This document shows, in pieces, positions 7,791 through 15,761 of a stretch of 20,484 nt of DNA (its first letter is position 1; each line of letters starts with the position of its first letter). This DNA comes from Pancytospora philotis (taxonomy: Eukaryota > Microsporidia). The notes below the pieces were generated by a model. That model was given only the letters and a program-made list of their open reading frames with translations, ran no database searches and was not told where the DNA came from. The position numbers and the translations under genes are program-made. Where the stretch lies: NCBI GenBank assembly GCA_023647555.1, contig JALRLY010000221.1:3681-24164 (forward strand), read 5' to 3'.

Positions 7791-8579
7791 TCAGCAGGAG
7801 CGCTGCGCCAGTGCCTGGAGCTGCTGCACGATCTCCCCGGTGCTTCCTGCAAGCGCTCTTGGATACTTGAGATGCACCAGGTACAGCGCGTCGCCGGAGC
7901 TGCTCTTCGTGTGGATGCCCTCTGTGTTCATGTCGGACTTTTCTATGCGCAGCGCGAAGGCCGCGCCGCGCTCCAGTGCCGCTACGTAGGCGGGCAAGTC
8001 GAATGCATCGAATGCTGCGCTGTCCGGAGCCAGGGTGTGCAGGAAATTCTGCGGCTGGTCCTTTGAGAGGCTGAATGCCGCTGTGAAAGCCTCTTTCTCC
8101 TGGCGCATGGTGTAGCTGTCCTTGCTCCTGTCCGGATTCGCCTCCTCGGTAGCGCCGACCAGGTCGATGCGGATGTCATGCGTGAACGAGGGATGGTGGA
8201 TGAAGCACAGGAGCTTGCGCGTCTTCCGCTGGTAGATGGGCACGCGCCCGCGATGGGAGATTTTACGGACACCGCGCCCAAAGGAAATGCTGTAGCCGCA
8301 GCTCGCGACTCCGAGCGAATCAAGCTTGCGCGCCAGCGCCCTGTACGTGCCGGCGCCTGCGTCGCTGCTCCATAGCAGCTCGTCAGGAAGCGCCGTGAAG
8401 ATGACCGCATGCAACGCACCGATGGACGCGCGGTACTTGGGCTCCAGCACGTACAGCAGCTGGCCCAGAGCGATCTCGATGTGCGAATACTCTGCCTCCC
8501 ATTTGATGCCTGTGAGGATCTTGTCGAGACAGCGCTGGATGTCCAACTCAGCGAGCTCGCCGGTGCTCTCCAGAAACAT
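7791..8579 (-). CDS. degenerate paralogue of the mRNA 5'-triphosphatase
   Basis: A 262-aa protein lying directly 5' of the triphosphatase on the same strand. By eye it aligns along its length: HIEIALGQL (33-41) against ELELRLGRL, KLLCFIHHPSFTHDIRIDL (122-140) against KCITIHFPLFKYDVRIAL, and ALYLVHLKY (231-239) against SIYEVELEV. Of the catalytic glutamates only E35 remains; E26 becomes H33, and the three glutamates of the C-terminal motif become L, H and K. It is therefore unlikely to bind metal or hydrolyse phosphate, yet the frame is intact, with a CCCC element before the start. It may be a structural or regulatory partner; Cet1-type enzymes can form dimers. The paralogy is inferred from visual alignment. 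Confidence 0.6.
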   Translation of the reverse strand: MFLESTGELAELDIQRCLDKILTGIKWEAEYSHIEIALGQLLYVLEPKYRASIGALHAVIFTALPDELLWSSDAGAGTYRALARKLDSLGVASCGYSISFGRGVRKISHRGRVPIYQRKTRKLLCFIHHPSFTHDIRIDLVGATEEANPDRSKDSYTMRQEKEAFTAAFSLSKDQPQNFLHTLAPDSAAFDAFDLPAYVAALERGAAFALRIEKSDMNTEGIHTKSSSGDALYLVHLKYPRALAGSTGEIVQQLQALAQRSC

Positions 8580-8755
8580 AATCTGGGGATTTGCAACAGC
8601 GCAATTTCTCGTAGCAATGCAACGATTGACAAGCAGTGCATTGATCGAAGAAGCCATGCAATATTCACTAGCACATCGACGAATACAATAAATGCACACA
8701 CAGCATCAAAGCGATATTATAAGCAACAAACACACAGCGCAGTGAAACGAACAAT

Positions 8756-9175
8756 TTATTCAGAAATTGCCTCCATGAGTCTAGCCTTGCTGTTGGTGAC
8801 GTGGATCCCGAGAAGCAGAGCCTGGTTTATAATCTCGACTCTCTTGCGGGCACCCACGGAGTGCTCGATCGTGGCGCAGTAGCGTCTGTTCACGCTCGTC
8901 AGCGCCTCGAGATCGGCCACGTTGCGCACGACGACCTCCCTGAGCCCGTTCGGGAGCAGGTCCCTGAGGATGGCCGGGGTGCCGTAGCGCTTGCCGGGGC
9001 GGGAGGGCAGGCCGCGGTGTTTTTTGCGCATCCTGTTGTCGAGACCGCGCGGGACCCTCCAGGACTCCTTCACCCTCATGTAGCGCTCGCTGTGGTATCT
9101 GTTGAAGGCCGGCTTCTTCTTGTACTCCTCTCTGATGAGCAGCAGAGGATTAGCTCTGTTTTCCAGATCAGCCAT
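8756..9175 (-). CDS. RPL32: 60S ribosomal protein eL32
   Basis: Large-subunit ribosomal protein, 139 aa, typical length. Family features: FNRYHSERYMRVKESWRVPR, GLDNRMRKKHRGLPSRPGKR, YGTPAILRDLLPNGLREVVV, RNVADLEAL and the C-terminal KRVEIINQALLLGIHVTNSK. The start at 9175 has CCC 2 nt upstream and AAATTT-like blocks within 40 nt. The stop TAA is contained in AATAAA (8755-8760 on the opposite strand). It is transcribed divergently from the RRM gene at 9499. Confidence 0.95.
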   Translation of the reverse strand: MADLENRANPLLLIREEYKKKPAFNRYHSERYMRVKESWRVPRGLDNRMRKKHRGLPSRPGKRYGTPAILRDLLPNGLREVVVRNVADLEALTSVNRRYCATIEHSVGARKRVEIINQALLLGIHVTNSKARLMEAISE

Positions 9176-9498
9176 GTGGGTAAAATCTTCACCAAAATTT
9201 GTAAAAATTTTTGAACGGCCGGGCTGAGGCGGGAGACGGGCGCTTGTAATAAACTGGAGGGTCGTAGCGGTGAGTGTTTGTGCTGGATGTAGGGCAGCAC
9301 CGTAGTATGGCTATATTATGGCCATAATATGATAGAAGAATGAACCTTCATGAATAAATCTAAAACTCATCAGTCTATTATTCTATCCATAACATAGTTT
9401 TACTATACTTGTACTTACACCACACTGCCACTCATTATTCCTCACACCGCGCGCCACGCGCCGCCCAAATAAAACGCAAATTTTTTCATCCACCACCC
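9176..9498. promoter_or_regulatory. divergent promoter region between eL32 and the RRM gene
   Basis: A 323-bp region between two divergent starts. On the eL32 side are CCC (9178-9180), a half element TAAAAT and two AAATTT-like blocks (9194-9200, 9203-9212). On the RRM side AAATTTTTT (9478-9486) and CCC (9496-9498) precede the ATG. Near the middle is a perfect 18-bp palindrome, ATATTATGGCCATAATAT, at 9313-9330. No gene is seen inside. Confidence 0.55.
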
Positions 9499-10365
9499 AT
9501 GTCTGAAAGTAGGAGTGCGATGTCCGTTGCTCCCGTTGCCGGCAAAAACATTTTCCAAAAGAGCAAAGACGCGCACCCGACCCCCATTCTCCTCGACTCG
9601 CCGTCCACCTCGCCCTGCCGCGTCTCCTTCGATCCCAGGCCGCGGATCCAGACGATCTCGTTCAACAACGGCGTGCCACGGGCCAAGAAGGCCGCGGCGT
9701 TCGAGGTCAAGGACAAGACGCTCATCCTCGACAGCTCGATGAAGGGCGCGGTCAAGAGCAAGGGCAAGAAGTTCACGACCATGGTCGCGAACGGGAACAA
9801 GCTCGTGCTGAAGTACCGGCGGCACGCGGACATGGAGGCCGATCTGCGCGCGCTCGGCCTGAAGAGCAAGACGTACATAGAGAACAAGATCATTGTGCTG
9901 GGCATTGGCTACAAGGAGACCGAGGAGAGCGTGCTCGCGTACTTCAAGCAGTTCGGCGAGGTCGAGAAGGTCGTGATGGAGAAGAACAAGAAGGGCATCT
10001 GCGCCGGCAAGGCGACGGTCACGTACACGAGCAGCGTGAACACCGGGCAGGTCTTCCGGCTCAACGGGCGGCTGCTCCGCATCGAGCGCATCAAGAAGCA
10101 GACGATCAACACCACGCGGCTGCACATTTCGCACATGACCAAGGACATGAACATCAGCAAGCTGCGCGCCGCGCTCAAGACCGGCGGATTTGTGCCGAAG
10201 AACATCCGGATCGATCTGAACGACGGCAAGAACCGCGGCTACGGCTTCATCGAGTTCCACACGCCCGACGAGGCCGGCGCGTTCATCGGCGAGTTCGAGA
10301 GTGTGCGTGAGCTGATTGGTCCGAACAGCTTTGTGGAGTTTTCCAAGGAGAAGAAACTGAAGTAG
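9499..10365 (+). CDS. two-RRM RNA-binding protein
   Basis: A 288-aa protein with two RNA recognition motifs. RRM1 spans about 129-200, with RNP2-like IIVLGI (131-136) and a degenerate RNP1 (KGICAGKATVTY). RRM2 spans about 207-285, with LHISHM (208-213) and a canonical RNP1 RGYGFIEF (246-253). The first 125 residues are basic and probably partly disordered; RVSF at 41-44 fits the PP1-docking consensus. The two adjacent RRMs and lysine-rich ends recall nucleolar proteins such as Nop12/RBM34, but this is only a guess. The ATG at 9499 sits directly after CCC with AAATTTTTT 12 nt before; the frame is open to 9409. AATAAA lies about 20 nt after the stop. Confidence 0.85.
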   Translation: MSESRSAMSVAPVAGKNIFQKSKDAHPTPILLDSPSTSPCRVSFDPRPRIQTISFNNGVPRAKKAAAFEVKDKTLILDSSMKGAVKSKGKKFTTMVANGNKLVLKYRRHADMEADLRALGLKSKTYIENKIIVLGIGYKETEESVLAYFKQFGEVEKVVMEKNKKGICAGKATVTYTSSVNTGQVFRLNGRLLRIERIKKQTINTTRLHISHMTKDMNISKLRAALKTGGFVPKNIRIDLNDGKNRGYGFIEFHTPDEAGAFIGEFESVRELIGPNSFVEFSKEKKLK

Positions 10366-10857
10366 TGCATGTTTGAACGGGCTGTTGAATAAATGGAGTT
10401 TGGAGCAGCGGTTTAAACATGCACGGTTTTCATTCTTGTTTATAGCTGCATTTGGGTTATTTTGAGCAGTGTTGGATATATAAATTGTTGACAGTGTATT
10501 TGAATTTAATATTGCGATTAATGTGTATAGCAAGGGTGTCTTTAGCAGAGAATGCGCTGCTGGTGGAGGTATTACTTGTATGCTAGCCTATCGTACCATT
10601 GGCTTCTAATGATTACATAGACAAAGCAGTAGGACCTGTGTGTATTTACGACAGTTGCCTTGTTTTATCGTATCTCTACGTATTGATGAAATTCACGCAT
10701 CGCATAAAACTCCAATGACAATCCCGGCTTGTCGAATGCATAACCATTGATCTTTCAATGTACAGCTGCTGCCTTTGCATGCGCAGGCAACAAAGCATAG
10801 CCTACGTGTCTACGCGACTAGGCCCTGGCAGAAAAATAAAATCTTTCCAAGCCGCCC
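10366..10857. other. intergenic, no gene recognised
   Basis: About 490 bases between two plus-strand genes. It begins with the RRM gene's probable poly(A) signal and ends with CCC immediately before the cullin ATG. I see no tRNA, no credible ORF and no long repeat. Confidence 0.45.
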
Positions 10858-13029
10858 ATGAGAGAATGCATAGCTGGGGCCCACCCGAAGAAAGACGATG
10901 TCAGAAGGCTCATCCATGCTATTTTTAGGAACAAAAAGCCGACCATGAGCTACTACGAGGCCACGCAGCGCAGCATTGCGCACAGATACGACCCGTGCTG
11001 GATCAGCAGGGTGGAGACGGACATCGAAAAGCTCGTTGCGCCTGCGTTTGCTGCCCTGTTCGAGCGGCACAAGCAGCCGCTGCACGATGAGACTGCCATC
11101 CTCGCGGACAGCCTGTGCCACGGCGCGACCAACACGCAGTTCACCGACAGCCTGTCGAGCTGCAACATATTCAGCAGCCTGCCTGCGCCGGAGGCAGAGC
11201 AGCAGCAGCGAATTATGAATTGCGTGCTCCGAGTATCTCCCGCCCACGCTGAGCAGCTGAGAGAGAATGCCGAGCGTGCCTGCTCTCTCATAAACAGCCT
11301 GGCTAAGGCACGGAGAAAGTACAGGGAGGTGATAAAGAGGATCTCCGTGATTCTGCAGCCCGTGGACTACGAGGTGCGCTTCCTCGGCAGGCGCGTTGGA
11401 ATGCTGGAGCGCGCATACAAGAGGCTCGTGCACAAGCTCATAGCCAAGCACCGCGCGGCCGTCACTGCTGCGCTCAGCGCTGTGTTCCTGCAGGAAAAGC
11501 TGGCGTTTATGCGCGGAAATGGGCTGGCCGAGGTAGAAACACTGACCGATGCATGCGAGGAGAGTCCCGCGAAGAGGCTCTGTCCCAACTCTCATTCGAC
11601 AAAGCCCATCGCATGCAGCAAGGCGATCAAGCAAGCGCTCGCCCTCCTGCAATCTTACAGCCTTAAGAACACGATCCTGCGGCGTGTCAGGAGGCGCATG
11701 GCCCAGCACGACCATTTGGTGCTGAAGGGCCGGGGCCTGGACTTCAAGTTTATGCAGACGTACTTCCAGGGGCTCTCTGCATTTTTCACCGGCAGTTTTT
11801 ATGCGCCGGTCGAGAGAAAGGCGCTCAGGCTGCTCTGTGAGGAATTAGATGGACAGGCGGTTGTGGAGCGATTGAAGCAGGGCTTCTCTGACGCGGTCCT
11901 TTCCGATTTATACGATGTGTACTTCAAGGCCGGGATGCTCGATCGGCTTGTGGTGGTTTACAGGGCCTTCATTGCTGTGCCCGTTTCCGATGACTATATC
12001 CAAGCGCTCTACGATGCCTATCAGCTGCATAAGCGCGTGCTGGGCATCTTTACCAGCCCGGTGTTCGAGGAGGTGTGGGCCCAGCAGCTGCAGAGCGCCC
12101 TCGATACGCCTCCTGCGGCAAAGCATTTCATTGAGACCGTTGATCGCCATATGAAGCTGCGCAGCAGAGGCGCGGACGGGTCTGATGATTTACTAGCCTT
12201 TCTTGCTCTGCTGGTCGATGTATCCAAGAACTACGAAAGCATACTGGACGGGCTGCGGCCTGCGCTCGGCGATCGGCTGCTGCGTGGCTGCTCCGATCTA
12301 GACGATGAGAGGGCGTTCCTTGGGCGGATTAGGCACAGCCAGGCAGCGCGGATGAAGGTTATGGTCAGGGATATCGGTGCAAAGGAGCGGGACAGCTGCA
12401 CGCTGCTGAAGGCCTTTCAGTGGCCGGCGTACAACGCAGAAGCTGTGCCCATTCTAGATGATTCTGCTGAATGCACAGAATTCCTGCGAAGCATTGCAAC
12501 TTTTAAGGAGAGCATCGAAAGCAAGCTGGCCGATGAGGGCCGCAAGGTAAAATGGCTCGATGCTCTCAGCAGGGTCGATGTAGAGATTAACGGAAGGCCG
12601 CTGCGCCTTACGCTGTTCCAGTATGCCATGCTGCTCAGGGTCAGGCAGGACGGATCAGTTTCGCTTGCCAGCCTGTCCGTACCGTCGGTCTTCCGCGAGC
12701 AGCTGCAGCTCCTAAAGAGCGGCGGGCTCTTGGAGGAAAGGAGCGGTGCTCTGTGCTTCCCGTCTGTGTTTGCCTACGGAGATTCCAATCGGTGCGTGCC
12801 TGAGCATTTCCAGCTGTGCACTGTGCAAATGGACGAGGCGGGCCACTCGAGCTCTGTGGACCACAAGTCCGTCGTAGAGGCCAAGATAGCGCGGCTGATG
12901 AAGAAGAAAAAGACGCTTCCGCTGGCTGAGCTTGTCCGCGAGATCCCCGACTCTGAGAAGTGCATAGAAGGACTCGTGGCAAAGGGGCTCTTAGAGCAGA
13001 AGGGTGATGAGATTATGTACGTAGTTTAA
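10858..13029 (+). CDS. cullin (ubiquitin-ligase scaffold)
   Basis: A 723-aa cullin, close to the usual family length. The N-terminal 400 residues form helical repeats. The cullin-homology domain is visible at KVMVRDIGAKERDS, then RKVKWLDALSRVDVEINGRP and LTLFQYAMLLRV, matching the RKLxWxxxLGxxxL and StyQmaiLL region. The C-terminal winged helix reads AKIARLMKKKKTLPLAELV and then IEGLVAKGLLEQKGDEIMYV, as in the IVRIMKxRK...L neddylation domain; K682 matches the NEDD8-accepting lysine. This separates it from APC2, which lacks that site. The protein would bind a RING partner and E2 and carry substrate adaptors. Which cullin class it is cannot be settled by eye. CCC directly precedes the ATG. Confidence 0.85.
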   Translation: MRECIAGAHPKKDDVRRLIHAIFRNKKPTMSYYEATQRSIAHRYDPCWISRVETDIEKLVAPAFAALFERHKQPLHDETAILADSLCHGATNTQFTDSLSSCNIFSSLPAPEAEQQQRIMNCVLRVSPAHAEQLRENAERACSLINSLAKARRKYREVIKRISVILQPVDYEVRFLGRRVGMLERAYKRLVHKLIAKHRAAVTAALSAVFLQEKLAFMRGNGLAEVETLTDACEESPAKRLCPNSHSTKPIACSKAIKQALALLQSYSLKNTILRRVRRRMAQHDHLVLKGRGLDFKFMQTYFQGLSAFFTGSFYAPVERKALRLLCEELDGQAVVERLKQGFSDAVLSDLYDVYFKAGMLDRLVVVYRAFIAVPVSDDYIQALYDAYQLHKRVLGIFTSPVFEEVWAQQLQSALDTPPAAKHFIETVDRHMKLRSRGADGSDDLLAFLALLVDVSKNYESILDGLRPALGDRLLRGCSDLDDERAFLGRIRHSQAARMKVMVRDIGAKERDSCTLLKAFQWPAYNAEAVPILDDSAECTEFLRSIATFKESIESKLADEGRKVKWLDALSRVDVEINGRPLRLTLFQYAMLLRVRQDGSVSLASLSVPSVFREQLQLLKSGGLLEERSGALCFPSVFAYGDSNRCVPEHFQLCTVQMDEAGHSSSVDHKSVVEAKIARLMKKKKTLPLAELVREIPDSEKCIEGLVAKGLLEQKGDEIMYVV

Positions 13030-13113
13030 TGCTAATATTAATAGGTAAATTATTGAAATTTGATTTTATTTTTGCTTGGGCACATTCTGTTATTGTTATT
13101 CTTTAAGTTATTA

Positions 13114-13386
13114 TCAGAACTCAGACTTGGCGAGCTGGCCATTCTGGTAGTCATCGTAAATCTTATCGAGCTCGCTGCGTTCTTTATTGATAGCAAAGGC
13201 AACCACATCGCCTTCTGCCCGTACCTCAATGGTATAGTCATCAAAGCTGACAGTGCGCAGCACATCTTTGTAGTACCTCTCTGATACGTTGATGATCCCA
13301 CTCACGGTGTTGTACAGCAGCGGATCGGGACTGCTCGTTCCATAGTAGAGCGACTTTGCCACGTACAGGTAGACACCTTCGTGCAT
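13114..13386 (-). CDS. small protein, possibly longin/SRX-like fold
   Basis: A 90-aa protein. The start at 13386 is preferred because CCC lies immediately before the ATG; the frame is open to 13446 but that part is AT-rich. The order of predicted elements (strand GVYLYVAKS, helix around NTVSGIINVSERYYKDVL, strand DYTIEVRAEG, strand DVVAFAINKE, helix SELDKIYDDYQNGQL) resembles longin or SRP-receptor-alpha (SRX) domains, which act in vesicle traffic and protein targeting. No diagnostic motif exists, so the fold idea is a weak inference and no gene name is given. Confidence 0.55.
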   Translation of the reverse strand: MHEGVYLYVAKSLYYGTSSPDPLLYNTVSGIINVSERYYKDVLRTVSFDDYTIEVRAEGDVVAFAINKERSELDKIYDDYQNGQLAKSEF

Positions 13387-13558
13387 GGGCTGTATTACAC
13401 AGTGTTTTATATTCGGATGAGGTAACTTATAGACAAACCATTGCAACTAATACAGTGGCAGCACAGCGTAAGAAAATGCGCAGTAGCAAAAAATAAATCA
13501 AACGAAGTGCATTTAGAATTTATCTACCAGAGGCGCCTGCTTTAAGACTAACATAAAT

Positions 13559-14605
13559 CTACCGCATCCCTATGGAATCCCTTTTGGTGACCAGGGCCGG
13601 GCGGTCGGCGATCTTCCAAAACTTCAACGACTCATCCGCCCCGAGGCTAACGATGGAGCACTGGTCGGGGCTGAGCGCGGTGTGGAGGACGCGCCCCTCG
13701 TGGCTGCCAAAGCTCATCTGCATCTTCATGCCGGAGACCCGCCACAGCCTAAGATCGTTCTCGCTGAAGCCGTGGCTGCTCACGAGCTCCTTGTAGCGGC
13801 TCAGGTACAGCAGCGAGCACACCTGGCTGTCCACGGCCACCGTCTTGAGGCACATGCCGTCGTTGGTGTCCCACAGCTTTATCGACTTGTCCTTGGTGCC
13901 GCCGCCCGTCGCCAGCACGTTGCTGCGCCAGGGGCACCAGGCGAGCGCCTTCACCGCCGATCCGTGGCCCTTGAGGATCCGCGGGACGGGCGAGCCGGCG
14001 CGCCACACGCGCACCGTGTCGTCGTTGCTGCCGCTTGCCAGATGGTCATTGCACCACTTGAGCCCGCATATCTCCTGCGTGTGCCCGCTGAATGTGCCGG
14101 CCACGCCGCTGCGCCGGTCTATGTTCACTATCCGGCCCGCCCGGTCGCCCGTGCTGATCAGCCGGTCCGAGGCGGCCGCCGCGCAGATCCTGACCGTGTG
14201 CTGCTTGCTGCCGCCGCACACGCCCTTCTCGTAGTCCAGCAGCGTAAGCGCGCCGGTGGAGTCCCCGACCGCGAGCCCGCCGTCCAGCCCGACAAGGCTG
14301 CTCACGTACCCGCCCGCCACGGAGAAAAGCTCGTTGACCTCCTTGGTATCCACGTTGTATGTGTACACGCACTCGCCCAGGCCGATGCTGATCACGGGCC
14401 CGTTCCAGTCCAGCAGGTTGAGGTAGAAGTCGTCCATGAGCCCCGGCGCGTCGAGCACGCGGTAGGGCGCGCGGTCGATGGGCCGGGCGGCCACGCGCTT
14501 CGAGCGCTCCACGACCTCGGGTATCGCGTAGATCGCTGCGTTCGAAAAGCTGCCGCGCGGATCGTCAGGGAGCGCCTGGTGCAGACCCGGGAAGTCCAAG
14601 CGCAT
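13559..14605 (-). CDS. CDC20: Cdc20-family APC/C activator, WD40 propeller
   Basis: A 348-aa coactivator that recruits D-box and KEN substrates to the anaphase-promoting complex. The diagnostic block RVLDAPGLMDDFYLNLLDW (49-67) is followed by GLGECVYTYN, GHTQEICGLKW (174-184), HLASGSNDDTVRVW, AVKALAWCPWRSNVLATGGG (217-236), SQVCSLL, YKELVSSHGF and SPDQCSIVSLGADESLKFW. The CPW.SNVLATGGGT and YKEL..HGF wording favours Cdc20 over Cdh1. The protein ends IGMR, a variant of the C-terminal Ile-Arg tail. Only about 48 residues precede the propeller and no C-box (DRFIP type) is visible. The start at 14605 has CCC adjacent and TAAATTTTTAGG just upstream; an in-frame TAA in that element excludes a longer uninterrupted form. 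Confidence 0.92.
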   Translation of the reverse strand: MRLDFPGLHQALPDDPRGSFSNAAIYAIPEVVERSKRVAARPIDRAPYRVLDAPGLMDDFYLNLLDWNGPVISIGLGECVYTYNVDTKEVNELFSVAGGYVSSLVGLDGGLAVGDSTGALTLLDYEKGVCGGSKQHTVRICAAAASDRLISTGDRAGRIVNIDRRSGVAGTFSGHTQEICGLKWCNDHLASGSNDDTVRVWRAGSPVPRILKGHGSAVKALAWCPWRSNVLATGGGTKDKSIKLWDTNDGMCLKTVAVDSQVCSLLYLSRYKELVSSHGFSENDLRLWRVSGMKMQMSFGSHEGRVLHTALSPDQCSIVSLGADESLKFWKIADRPALVTKRDSIGMR

Positions 14606-14901
14606 GGGCAGCCTAAAAATTTAGCGCCCTAAAATGACTGAGTAGGGATGTGTCTGGGTTGTCTAGCGCTGGTGCGAAGCCCTGGTGTATTGTAAGTGAG
14701 TGATTCTGGCGATTTATACAAGTATAGACATACCAGTGTGCTATTTACACGGAGTATGATGAAGGTGTAGCAGCTTAAGAGTATAGAAAATGAATACATG
14801 AACTTAAAACCTCATTATAGAATATTTATTACAGATTATGGCAGATTCATTAGCTCGTACTTTTCATCGCTCGCACCGACGCCATTGCTCATCGAGAATG
14901 C

Positions 14902-15141
14902 TCACTGCCCCATCGGGCCACCGTACCTCGGCATGGCTTCGTCCTCGAAGACCACATCAGGTACAAAGGAGTGCTGCACCCCGTCAGCTGCGCTGTCATC
15001 AGCATCCTCAAAGTGCCTGCTTGTGCTGCTCCTCTCGGTGATCTCCTTGAGCACCCTGTAGCGCTTCAGATTCGTCAGCGGCTTCCTCGCATGGCTCCCC
15101 AGGCCGATGCTCAAATTCTCCTTGTTTTGCGATCCGAACAT
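14902..15141 (-). CDS. KEN-box/D-box protein, candidate mini-securin
   Basis: A 79-aa hydrophilic, probably disordered protein encoded just upstream of Cdc20 on the same strand. It has a KEN box at residues 7-9 (SQNKENLSI) and a destruction-box match RKPLTNL at 19-25 (RxxLxxL), both recognition signals for APC/C-Cdc20. A basic stretch (KRYRVLKEITER) and an acidic C-terminal half follow, with FEDEAMPR at 65-72. This order - N-terminal KEN, D-box, acidic tail with a short E-rich motif before proline - is that of securin, the separase inhibitor, although securins are usually longer. The start at 15141 has CCC immediately before the ATG. Function is an inference; another APC/C substrate or inhibitor is possible. 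Confidence 0.5.
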   Translation of the reverse strand: MFGSQNKENLSIGLGSHARKPLTNLKRYRVLKEITERSSTSRHFEDADDSAADGVQHSFVPDVVFEDEAMPRYGGPMGQ

Positions 15142-15761
15142 GGGCTGCGTTTTCCCGGGATACTTGAGTCCAGGCACCGGGACCAATTGGATCAGCGAGC
15201 AGAAAACGCGGCGTGTCAGTGATCAATGGGCGCAGCTTGACACAAGTGCATCACTTGATAGGTTAGCTTGCCGGTACCACTAAAAATTGGAGCAACTTTG
15301 CGCCGTAAAATTGTGAATATTTGTTTTTTTGAAAATCACAACGTGTCCGTTACCGTCATACTGGAATGGACGAATGTTGGCAGATGGTTGCGACATGCAA
15401 TATTTGCAGCCAGCCAAGCGGAGGCATACACGCACTGGGAATTCAAAGAAAGTTGAATAATGCATCTACAGTCAGCTTATCAGTTAACGTACAGCCATAG
15501 ATACATCAATAAATCGCTGCACTCTATACATAGCACTTCAAATAGCATTAAATTTCCCGCACGTCACAAATCTCGAACGGCATCAGCTCAACTTTTATTA
15601 ATTTGAAACCTCGCATATTTTCTGGCTTCCGCCCCCTGTTTATCCCGCCAGCTAGCACCAAAATGCTGGTGCAATAGAATCCCAGCCAATTCCCAGAATA
15701 AACCGACACTTCTGCGCAGCCAGCACAGAGATCGGTCTTATCGCCAAAATTTTTCGTGCCC
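15142..15761. other. intergenic between divergent genes, no gene recognised
   Basis: About 620 bases with CCC elements at both ends. The GYF-gene side has AAAATTTTT (15746-15754) and CCC (15759-15761). A minus-strand 71-codon frame (15548-15763) and a plus-strand 62-codon frame (15268-15456) exist, but neither has the composition of its neighbours; the first begins by translating the promoter element itself. Confidence 0.45.

Noticed and set aside
9442..10533. 363-codon minus-strand ORF over the RRM gene
   Set aside because: Antisense shadow in GC-rich biased codons; the plus strand has clear RRM motifs and promoter elements.
13682..14632. 316-codon plus-strand ORF over Cdc20
   Set aside because: Shadow; Ala/His/Val/Arg-rich translation without motifs, opposite an unmistakable Cdc20.
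15724..15733. ACAGAGA-like string recalling U6 snRNA
   Set aside because: Only a few bases match; no AGC triad or stem-loop follows and the site lies in the GYF promoter.
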